In this document: piece after piece, positions 1-6,261 of the stretch
Layout of the letters: each line of letters opens with the position of its first letter
Numbering within the stretch: position 1 is the stretch's first letter
Source of the DNA: Bdellovibrionales bacterium
Lineage (GTDB): Bacteria; Bdellovibrionota; Bdellovibrionia; Bdellovibrionales; UBA1609
Reading direction: 5' to 3'
DNA length: 16,160 nucleotides
Assembly: GCA_020435085.1 (NCBI GenBank)
Contig: JAGRAB010000010.1
Coordinates: 1-16,160, forward strand
Made by a program: the position numbers and the translations under genes
The notes under the pieces: generated by a model
Seen by the model: only the letters and a program-made list of their open reading frames with translations
Told to the model about the DNA's origin: nothing
The model's database searches: none

Positions 1-26
1 GCAATATCAATTGGAGCAATTTTCAT
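1..26 (-). CDS. divIVA: Start of a DivIVA-like gene (partial, runs off left edge)
   Basis: Only the first eight complete codons are inside the window, reading M-K-I-A-P-I-D-I on the minus strand. A strong GGAGGGGG ribosome binding site lies just upstream (about 31-38). DivIVA-domain proteins typically begin with M-[KR]-[IV]-x-P-x-D-I, and DivIVA genes commonly follow a yggS/proC-type cluster, so the start motif and the neighbourhood agree. DivIVA family proteins are cytoplasmic coiled coils that bind curved membrane at poles and septa and organise growth or division. The call rests on very few residues plus synteny. Confidence 0.55.
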
Positions 27-44
27 GCTTTCCCCCTCCATTAG

Positions 45-179
45 CTACCCCATTAATTTATGTAATGGCTCGTCATGATTCAATCCATCCGAGGTCCTAA
101 CGCGCCGCTCGACTCCGGAAAGCTCATCTCTTTTAATGACTACGCTAACTTTATCTCCGGTTAGAGCAAAAAGTGCCAC
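45..179 (-). pseudogene. Possible DUF167 (YggU-like) remnant or short gene
   Basis: A 44-codon reading frame from a GTG at 179 to a TAG 18 nt before the DivIVA-like start. Its middle reads K-V-S-V-V-I-K-R-D-E-L followed by a basic stretch. From memory this resembles the C-terminal strand of E. coli YggU (V-V-I-E-K-G-E-L followed by basic residues). YggU/DUF167 proteins are about 95-100 residues and often sit between proC/yggT and divIVA, the position seen here. The N-terminal half is missing: the frame is closed by a TGA at 216-218 and no good ribosome binding site precedes the GTG. It may be a decayed DUF167 gene, a real short gene, or chance. Confidence 0.3.
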
Positions 180-279
180 CTTACTTGGTGATATGCAGAG
201 CAAAAACTTACCTACTCAATAAGCTTTGAGTTTCCAAGAAAATAACGCAAGTCTGAGCAGCATGTAAGATGGCACCTTA
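177..279. repeat. Direct CACCTTA repeats beside proC and the DUF167-like frame
   Basis: The heptamer CACCTTA occurs at 177-183 and again at 273-279, 96 bp apart in the same orientation. The copies sit in GTGCCACCTTAC and ATGGCACCTTAG respectively. The second copy contains the proC stop codon (TAAGGTGCCA on the minus strand). The same decamer forms both ends of the 142-bp inverted-repeat element at 12681-12822. The DNA between the copies has no convincing gene. Confidence 0.4.
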
Positions 280-1107
280 GCGGGATTTTGATAACTCGCG
301 GTCACGGAGAACTGCTTTTTCGAAACTATAACGAAGGCCACGTTCAAGCTCAAGTTCACGCATAGAGTTTAAACCCGCAGCTGTCACACCTTGCTTGGAT
401 GTGACTTTTGCAAGTAACTCTTCAAGATTCAGCTTATTGGATTGATCTGCCAATTTAGAGGCCCCTAAAAATGTTTTTATTGTCATAAGACTTGCGGTTT
501 CTCCATCAAAACCATGCTCTTCGAGCCACTCCCGCCAATAAATCATCAATTCAAAAACAAATCCAACACCACTCGCTGCAGAAACTGTGAGAGCTTCAAA
601 AGCCTCTCCCTCTTCTGTTTCAATAACTAATCCCAATGGTGAAAATAAATCTTCAATAAAACTACCCAACTCTTCGTCACGAGTATTCGTACAATAGCCA
701 ATAACACCTTCTTTAATACTTGAGGGTGTATTTGGCATAAGACGAGCCACTCGTACTTTTGCATTAATGGCTTTTGTAATAACACTCATCGGTGTTCCAG
801 CAGCAAGACTTATCACGATTTGATTTTCAGAAAATGCATGTTGAAAGTCTTCAATCGCAGATAATAAATCTTGAGGCTTCATTGCCAAAACGACAACATC
901 CACTTGTTCAATCATTTGCTCACTACTACTTGGTGTCTGAATCTTTTTTTCTTCAGCAAATTTTTGCAGTTTTCCCGGTGAACGATTCGTTGCAAATATA
1001 TGAGAAGCCGAGAGGATTTGAGAATCAAGCCACCCTTTAATAATTGTCTGAGCCATATTTCCACAACCAATAAAGCCCACTTTTTTGCTTGCCAATAAGT
1101 GATTCAC
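277..1107 (-). CDS. proC: Pyrroline-5-carboxylate reductase
   Basis: Catalyses the last step of proline synthesis, reducing 1-pyrroline-5-carboxylate to proline with NAD(P)H in the cytoplasm. The N-terminal Rossmann motif G-F-I-G-C-G-N-M-A is at residues 11-19, followed by R-L-M-P-N-T-P and a C-terminal V-T-S-K-Q-G-V-T-A-A-G-L segment matching the P5C reductase signature. At 276 residues it is close to the usual 265-280. I chose the GTG at 1107: it overlaps the yggS stop as GTGA and has an AGAGGAAAG ribosome binding site at 1111-1119. An upstream ATG at 1152 would add 15 residues with no family similarity and run deeper into yggS. The gene is translationally coupled to yggS, and its TAA stop lies inside a GGCACCTTA repeat. 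Confidence 0.93.
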   Translation of the reverse strand: MNHLLASKKVGFIGCGNMAQTIIKGWLDSQILSASHIFATNRSPGKLQKFAEEKKIQTPSSSEQMIEQVDVVVLAMKPQDLLSAIEDFQHAFSENQIVISLAAGTPMSVITKAINAKVRVARLMPNTPSSIKEGVIGYCTNTRDEELGSFIEDLFSPLGLVIETEEGEAFEALTVSAASGVGFVFELMIYWREWLEEHGFDGETASLMTIKTFLGASKLADQSNKLNLEELLAKVTSKQGVTAAGLNSMRELELERGLRYSFEKAVLRDRELSKSR

Positions 1108-1811
1108 AACGCTTTCCTCTCTCCCAAAAGGACTGATCCTAATCGTATCCATGTAGCCCCCTCTTCAATTGCGACCAAATAATCTTGGCTCGTGCCCATA
1201 GAAAGCTCTGTTAGCTTTGGAGCACTCAATTTTTCTTGATCGATCAAGAGATTGAGTTTTTCCAAGAGCTCTCGGCCTTGAACAAAATAAGGCCGACTGT
1301 CTTCAGCCTTCTTCGTCATTGGTGGCATAATCATCAAACCACAGGTCTGCAAAGCTTCCAACTGGACCACATGAAAAAAAAGATCAAATAACTGATCCGG
1401 TCGAACTCCTGACTTACTTTTTTCACCTGCAAGATTGACTTCAATAAAAATTTTTTGCTTTTTTTGAATCTCCTGATGGGCCGAATTCAGTTTATCCGCT
1501 AAAGACACGCGATCTACACTATGAATATAATCAAACTTTCCAGCAATACTTTTTACTTTGTTTGTTTGAAGATGACCGATAAAGTGCCAATGTAACTTTT
1601 TTTCTGAGAACTGTTTTTGTTTTTCTAAAGCTTCTTGAACATAGTTTTCACCAAAAGTATTTAACCCTGCACCGCAAGCCTCCATAAGAGTTTCAAGGCT
1701 TTGCATTTTTGAAACTGCCAAAATATTTACAGAAGTTTCTGCACGCCCAGATTTACTACAAGCTTCAGAAATTTGATGACGAATTTTTTCAAGATGGATT
1801 TTTATGGACAT
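1104..1811 (-). CDS. yggS: YggS/PROSC family pyridoxal-phosphate homeostasis protein
   Basis: A 235-residue single-domain alanine-racemase-fold protein that binds pyridoxal 5'-phosphate and helps balance PLP and amino-acid pools; no enzyme activity is established for the family. The PLP lysine is K35 in I-L-A-V-S-K. Other family motifs are F-G-E-N-Y-V-Q-E, W-H-F-I-G-H-L-Q-T-N-K, and near the C terminus L-S-M-G-T-S-x-D-Y-x-x-A-I-x-x-G-A-T. The family usually has M-G-M-S where this protein has M-G-T-S. The start overlaps the end of maf by 23 nt and the stop overlaps the proC GTG, so maf, yggS and proC form one operon. YggS is a classic neighbour of proC and of divIVA loci. Confidence 0.93.
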   Translation of the reverse strand: MSIKIHLEKIRHQISEACSKSGRAETSVNILAVSKMQSLETLMEACGAGLNTFGENYVQEALEKQKQFSEKKLHWHFIGHLQTNKVKSIAGKFDYIHSVDRVSLADKLNSAHQEIQKKQKIFIEVNLAGEKSKSGVRPDQLFDLFFHVVQLEALQTCGLMIMPPMTKKAEDSRPYFVQGRELLEKLNLLIDQEKLSAPKLTELSMGTSQDYLVAIEEGATWIRLGSVLLGERKAL

Positions 1812-2394
1812 GCCAACCCTTTGCCTGCAATTGACTGACTAATTTTTCCAGAGGAAGTCCCACAACATTAGACCACGATCCTTCATACTTTTCGACAAAC
1901 TGTTTTCCTAAGCCTTGAATCGCATAAGCCCCAGCTTTATCCATTGGCTCTCCTGTCTGAATATATTTTTCGATTTCTAAGTTCGTAAGAATTCGAAAAT
2001 AAACTTTTGTTTGTTCAAAAAAGGTATGAGCTCGAGCCCAGTCCCCATCGGGAACCAACGTACATCCAGTTATAACGCTATGCATTTTTCCTGAAAGGAG
2101 TGATAAAAAGTCCTGTGCCTGTTGAAAATTTTCTGGCTTTCCAAGAATACGTCCCTCGATAGCAACAACTGTATCTGCTGATAAAACTAATTTATTCAAT
2201 AAATTCGTCTGCTTAAGTGAATCTATCAAATATTTTGCTTTGCGTCTCGAAAGGGCTTGAGCAAAGTCCGCAGGATTCAGGTTTTCCTCAATATTTTCCG
2301 ATACTTTAACTAGGTGAACCTGGAATAAAAAGCCAGCGTCACCAAGAAGTTGTCTGCGTCGTGGAGACTGCGACGCCAAGATAATTTCATACAT
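1789..2394 (-). CDS. maf: Maf-family nucleoside triphosphate pyrophosphatase (YhdE type)
   Basis: A 201-residue Maf protein. The family hydrolyses dTTP, UTP and some modified nucleotides to monophosphates, a house-cleaning role that has also been linked to division control. The nucleotide-binding segment L-A-S-Q-S-P-R-R-R lies at residues 6-14, the acidic motif L-S-A-D-T-V-V has D74, and G-K-P and E-P-M-D-K-A-G-A-Y-A-I-Q-G follow. Lysine after E-P-M-D is typical of the dTTP/UTP-specific (YhdE) branch rather than the m7GTP (YceF) branch. It is the first gene of the minus-strand operon, and its start lies only 31 nt from that of the divergent tadC-like gene. Confidence 0.92.
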   Translation of the reverse strand: MYEIILASQSPRRRQLLGDAGFLFQVHLVKVSENIEENLNPADFAQALSRRKAKYLIDSLKQTNLLNKLVLSADTVVAIEGRILGKPENFQQAQDFLSLLSGKMHSVITGCTLVPDGDWARAHTFFEQTKVYFRILTNLEIEKYIQTGEPMDKAGAYAIQGLGKQFVEKYEGSWSNVVGLPLEKLVSQLQAKGWHVHKNPS

Positions 2395-2396
2395 AT

Positions 2397-2412
2397 GTGA
2401 GTTTCATCTCAC
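2397..2412. promoter_or_regulatory. Short inverted repeat between divergent maf and tadC-like starts
   Basis: GTGAG and CTCAC flank a 6-nt spacer inside the 31-nt gap separating the maf and tadC-like start codons. It overlaps the expected leader of maf. It could be a small operator or a hairpin at the maf translation start, or chance; a 5-bp stem is weak evidence. Confidence 0.25.
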
Positions 2413-2425
2413 GAAAAGGTAGAAG

Positions 2426-3331
2426 ATGTTAAGCTTTGATTTCATATTATTGATAAGTGGTCTGTTTCTTTTTGGATTTGCGGCCTATCTTTTCATGTCT
2501 GCCATATTTACCAACAACACCGATGCGGATGCCTTGGCTTGGGCTTCTGGTGATGAACCTGAAAAATCTAAAAATGCTTTAATTAATTTTTCTCGCCCAC
2601 TTGTTCATAACTTTACCTTGCAACATGCTCAAAAGGTAACCGCAGAAAATTATCGAAAAAATATTGAGAAACGAATTCTTACTGCTGGTCTCTCTCAAGA
2701 AATCAATGTGGATGAGTATATTGGCCTCCAAATCCTTTGGGGACTTATGTTCCCCTTTGCTGCTACCGTTTTAAACTTTGCTTTACAGCTGGGCTACCCC
2801 TATTGGTTTGGTGGAGTCATTTCTGTTTTTGGAGTTTTGTTTCCTGGCATCTATTGCAATACCCGAAAAAAATTAAGATACACAGCCGTTGTTATTGATC
2901 TTCCATTTTTTATTGATCTTCTCGCCCTTTCAACAGAAGCCGGTTTGGATTTTATTGGTGCGATTCAACGGATCGTTGAAAAAGCCGAAAACAGTGTTCT
3001 CGCCGATGAACTTCGCATCGTCTTGAAAGATATTAAGCTGGGAAGTTCTCGGGCAGATGCTCTCAAAGCCATGTCTCAACGACTCGATATTCCAGAAATC
3101 ACCTCATTTATTGCAGTAGTGATTGATGCTGACTCTACCGGAGCAAGCATTTCTCAAGTACTCAAAGACCAATCAGAACAAATGCGACTTGAACGTTTTG
3201 TCCGTGCCGAAAAAGCGGGGGCTCAAGCTTCTCAAAAAATGCTGATCCCAATGATGATGTTTATTTTGCCAGCGGTATTTATTATGGTGTTTGCCCCTGT
3301 CATTCTTCAATTTTTTTATGGAGGCAAGTAA
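2426..3331 (+). CDS. tadC: TadC-like type II secretion F-domain inner-membrane protein
   Basis: A 301-residue polytopic protein of the T2SF family, most like TadC, one of the paired platform proteins in the inner membrane of Tad (Flp) pilus machines that work with the TadA ATPase. Predicted membrane segments lie near residues 5-27, 101-121, 126-145 and 272-296. The T2SF core spans about 156-290 and contains L-P-F-F-I-D-L-L-A-L-S-T-E-A-G-L-D, a highly typical TadC segment. The ribosome binding site AAAGGTAG is at 2415-2422. It opens the plus-strand operon; its stop overlaps the DUF192 start as TAATG. No tadA, tadB or flp gene is adjacent: the upstream neighbour is divergent maf, so the rest of the machine must lie elsewhere. 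Confidence 0.85.
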   Translation: MLSFDFILLISGLFLFGFAAYLFMSAIFTNNTDADALAWASGDEPEKSKNALINFSRPLVHNFTLQHAQKVTAENYRKNIEKRILTAGLSQEINVDEYIGLQILWGLMFPFAATVLNFALQLGYPYWFGGVISVFGVLFPGIYCNTRKKLRYTAVVIDLPFFIDLLALSTEAGLDFIGAIQRIVEKAENSVLADELRIVLKDIKLGSSRADALKAMSQRLDIPEITSFIAVVIDADSTGASISQVLKDQSEQMRLERFVRAEKAGAQASQKMLIPMMMFILPAVFIMVFAPVILQFFYGGK

Positions 3332-3678
3332 TGAACCGCCTCATGAATAAAACTAAAAATACAATTGTTGCTAATCAAATTGAAGAAGCAAAAACATTCT
3401 TCGAGCGTTCAAGAGGTCTCTTGGGCAGAAAACAACTTTCTCAAGGACATGCCCTGTGGATACATCATTGCAGTAGCATTCATACTTTTTTTATGAAGTT
3501 TGATTTAGATCTTATTTTTGTAGATAAGAACTTAAAGGTTCAATCGATTTATCAAAACGTAAAACCATGGCGAGTGATTATTCCAGGCTTTTCTGCGCGA
3601 TCAGTTTTTGAGTTTTCTGCTGGCCAACTGAATCATGATATCATCGAAAAAGGAGACGAACTCTATGTTAGCAATTAG
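3331..3678 (+). CDS. DUF192 family protein
   Basis: A 115-residue protein with the DUF192 pattern: R-S-R-G-L-L-G-R near the N terminus, then C-S-S-I-H-T-F-F-M-K-F, K-P-W-R, and F-E-F-S-A-G followed by K-G-D-E-L. The family's biochemical role is unknown. There is no signal peptide, although many DUF192 proteins are secreted, so this copy is probably cytoplasmic. GGAGG about 7 nt upstream supports the ATG at 3331. The gene overlaps tadC-like by one base and the next gene by 14 nt. The tight coupling suggests co-translation with the FHA proteins. Confidence 0.85.
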   Translation: MNRLMNKTKNTIVANQIEEAKTFFERSRGLLGRKQLSQGHALWIHHCSSIHTFFMKFDLDLIFVDKNLKVQSIYQNVKPWRVIIPGFSARSVFEFSAGQLNHDIIEKGDELYVSN

Positions 3679-5302
3679 AATCGTCTCTGGACCTCAAACA
3701 GGGGCTGTTATTCCTCTTAATTCAGGAACTGCAACTATTGGTAGGTCTGAAGATTGTAGCTTCCAATTAGTGAGCCCAGGAGTTTCGAAGCAACATGCTA
3801 AAATCGAAGTTCTTTCTGGAAAGATTATCATTAGCGATTTAGATTCAAAAAATGGAACCTTTGTAAATGGTGTACAAATTCGAAATAAGTCATTAAAAGA
3901 AGGGGATCGCATTGCCCTTCATGATGTATTAATGGAGCTCATTGATACTGAAAAAGAAAAACCTTTAATGGTTCCACCACCCAATATTCATTATCCACCA
4001 CAGTTTGGCAATGTGGCTTACCAGCATCAGCCCTTTCAGCAACCCAGTGAGGCACAATATCATCCCCCTTCTCAAGGGTCACAATTGCATATGGCCGCAA
4101 ACAACGAAGAAGTTCCTCAAAATATTAATGCCAATGAATTTATGACGATGATAAATAACTATGTTGAAGATGTTGTACTTCCAGGTGTTTACCGACTCCC
4201 TCAATATCTCGAATTCAAATGGGTACTTGGTATTTTTATGGCTGGATTTATTATTCTTGTCACAGCCCTTTCAACAATTCCACTTTTACGAATTTTGAAA
4301 ACAAGTATTGAACGAGAAAGCCAAGAGCACGCGCTCACTATTGCTAAGCACCTTGCCGATGACAATCTCAATGCCATTGGTCAAGGTTTAAATACCGCTG
4401 TTTCAGTAGCTGGTGCACTGAAACGCCCTGGAGTTGTTGACGCTCTCGTTATTTCCAATGTTGATGGCAGTATTATTGCCCCTGCCTCCAAAGCTGGCTC
4501 TTATCCAGACATTGCATTTGTACATGATGCAAGAAAGCGTGGAAAAGAGGCCGTAGCACAAGTGGATTCAGATACAGTTGTTGCCCTTGCTCCTCTTGAG
4601 TTTTTCAATGCCGAAACAGGATCTCGAGGGATCACGGCTTACTCTGTAGTTGTTTATGATATGGGCTCTCTTGCTGTTGATGATGGAAAAACTCTCAGTC
4701 TCTTTATTCAAACCCTATTTATTGGACTCCTTATTGGGGGAATTCTCTTTTTCTTTCTCTATAAAATGATTGAGTACCCATTAAAGAGTATGAACCTTCA
4801 ACTCAATGATGCTCTTAAAAGTGGAGGTTCACACATTACTATTGACTATGATTTCCCTGTTTTACAAAATCTTGCTTCAAATATTAGTAGTGCACTCACT
4901 CGAACAAGTGATTCTGGAAGTTCAAATGCCATGACTTCATTTGAACCCGATCGCACCCACGAAATGAATAATCTTGTTGAGCTCATTGGTTTTGGATCTC
5001 TTACGATTAATGGCAACGATCGCACAATTTCTGCAATGAATGCTGTCTTTCAAGAAAAATCTCATATGAATCTTCAAGACTCACTCTATATGTCGGTTAA
5101 TGAAATTCCAGATCAAGCCCTCAAACTCAGCCTTATTGATTTATTAGAACGAGTTGATGCCGAGCCTGATCAAATTATCACCAATGAACTTGAATTTAAT
5201 GGTGAATCCTACCAACTGGCCGCACAAGCGGTTCAAGGAAGTCAGGGTATTTCTTATTATGTGATAGTTCTTTTACCAAATGACGGAGGTTATGACGAAT
5301 GA
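3665..5302 (+). CDS. FHA-domain transmembrane sensor-like protein with PAS-like C terminus
   Basis: A 545-residue protein. The start at 3665 has AAGGAG at 3650-3655 and begins right at the FHA domain; an upstream in-frame start at 3635 would add ten residues without an equally good site. FHA domain about 3-93 with intact phosphothreonine-contact motifs: G-R-S at 26-28, S-K-Q-H at 41-44, N-G-T at 63-65 and V-N-G at 67-69. A Pro/Gln/His-rich linker (about 100-150) leads to a membrane segment near 186-208, a roughly 130-residue loop (212-343) probably in the periplasm, and a second membrane segment near 346-366. The C-terminal part (about 440-537) looks PAS-like, a weak call from pattern. No kinase, cyclase or methyl-accepting domain is visible. 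It overlaps DUF192 by 14 nt and the next FHA gene as ATGA. A role in relaying an envelope signal to phosphothreonine-bearing partners is inferred. Confidence 0.8.
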   Translation: MLAIRIVSGPQTGAVIPLNSGTATIGRSEDCSFQLVSPGVSKQHAKIEVLSGKIIISDLDSKNGTFVNGVQIRNKSLKEGDRIALHDVLMELIDTEKEKPLMVPPPNIHYPPQFGNVAYQHQPFQQPSEAQYHPPSQGSQLHMAANNEEVPQNINANEFMTMINNYVEDVVLPGVYRLPQYLEFKWVLGIFMAGFIILVTALSTIPLLRILKTSIERESQEHALTIAKHLADDNLNAIGQGLNTAVSVAGALKRPGVVDALVISNVDGSIIAPASKAGSYPDIAFVHDARKRGKEAVAQVDSDTVVALAPLEFFNAETGSRGITAYSVVVYDMGSLAVDDGKTLSLFIQTLFIGLLIGGILFFFLYKMIEYPLKSMNLQLNDALKSGGSHITIDYDFPVLQNLASNISSALTRTSDSGSSNAMTSFEPDRTHEMNNLVELIGFGSLTINGNDRTISAMNAVFQEKSHMNLQDSLYMSVNEIPDQALKLSLIDLLERVDAEPDQIITNELEFNGESYQLAAQAVQGSQGISYYVIVLLPNDGGYDE

Positions 5303-6261
5303 CATATCCAGCCGTCCCTTTAGCAAACCCTGCAAAATATTGCTTAAAAGTTTTAAATGGCCCTCAAAAAGGAACTAAGTTCAAACTTATTGCTCCCAAA
5401 GTGACATTAGGACGCTCATCAGAAAATGATATATCTTTAGAAAATGATTCTAAAATATCTCGACAACACTTAATGATTGAATTTGGCCCTCACGGGTATG
5501 AAGCAAAAAGTCTTAGCAACAAAAACCCTGTTTATATTAATGGATATGAGTCTGCACATGCCCTTCTGCAAAATGGTTCGAAAATTCGCATTGGAGATAC
5601 AGAATTTATCTTTGAGATTGAAACTTCTCAATTACCTCAATTGGCCGAAGTGAAATCTCCCAGCCTTCCAGGTTTTGAAAAACCACAAAAGAAAATACGA
5701 CGTTCAAAAAATTCTAAAAAGAAACCTTCTTCTTTAACTTTTAAAATTATTGTTGGTAGTCTTATCTTGTTTTTTGCTTGGCTCTTCACCTCTAGTGGAC
5801 CTAAAAAGAATATCAATATTAATATTAGCACTGCCAAAGATATCGAAAATGAAATTAATGAAGCCCATCGCATTCGCCAAGCGAAAGAAGAAGAAGCACG
5901 CATTAATAACAAAAACACTTCACAATATAGAGATGCTCAAGCCAATTATGTTAAAGGCTTTCGTGACTATCAAAAAGGACAATTTGCAAGAGCCCGAGAT
6001 GCCTTTCAAACATGTTTAAGTTTGTATCCTGAACATGTTCTTTGCCAAAGATACTATCGTTTGAGCGATCGTAAATTTAACGAATTGATTCAACAGTATA
6101 TGATTCTTGGACGTGATTACCAAGATAGAAATCAATATCAAGCATGTATGAATAGTTTAAGAACTGTCATGGTTATGATGAAAGATCGTAATGACCCGAC
6201 TTATAAGCAGGCAAAAGCAAGTTATGATGCTTGTGAAGCCCAATTAGGAGCTCGCTACTAA
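5299..6261 (+). CDS. FHA-domain protein with single membrane span and TPR-like tail
   Basis: A 320-residue protein. FHA domain about 14-108 with G-R-S at 38-40 and S-R-Q-H at 54-57; the usual N-G-T turn is altered to N-P-V (76-78), followed by I-N-G. A strongly basic run (131-142) precedes one membrane segment (about 147-165), which by the positive-inside rule puts the FHA domain in the cytoplasm. The tail (about 168-320) is helical and TPR-like, with the repeat-type stretch Y-x-K-G-x-x-D-Y-x-x-G-Q-F-x-x-A-R. It therefore resembles a cytoplasmic phosphopeptide reader joined to a periplasmic protein-interaction scaffold. GGAGG at 5285-5289 supports the start; ATG overlaps the previous stop as ATGA, and the next ATG begins on the last base of its own stop. 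Confidence 0.78.
   Translation: MTYPAVPLANPAKYCLKVLNGPQKGTKFKLIAPKVTLGRSSENDISLENDSKISRQHLMIEFGPHGYEAKSLSNKNPVYINGYESAHALLQNGSKIRIGDTEFIFEIETSQLPQLAEVKSPSLPGFEKPQKKIRRSKNSKKKPSSLTFKIIVGSLILFFAWLFTSSGPKKNININISTAKDIENEINEAHRIRQAKEEEARINNKNTSQYRDAQANYVKGFRDYQKGQFARARDAFQTCLSLYPEHVLCQRYYRLSDRKFNELIQQYMILGRDYQDRNQYQACMNSLRTVMVMMKDRNDPTYKQAKASYDACEAQLGARY

Noticed and set aside
77..166. A 29-codon plus-strand frame starting with ATG opposite the DUF167-like remnant
   Set aside because: It is very short, lacks a ribosome binding site, and lies antisense to a frame that fits the operon order better.
1108..1152. A longer proC start at the ATG at 1152
   Set aside because: The extra 15 residues have no family similarity and overlap yggS, while the GTG at 1107 has a good ribosome binding site and a GTGA coupling.
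2426..3331. The T2SF protein as GspF or PilC
   Set aside because: GspF and PilC are about 400 residues with two T2SF repeats; this has one repeat and a TadC-like core.
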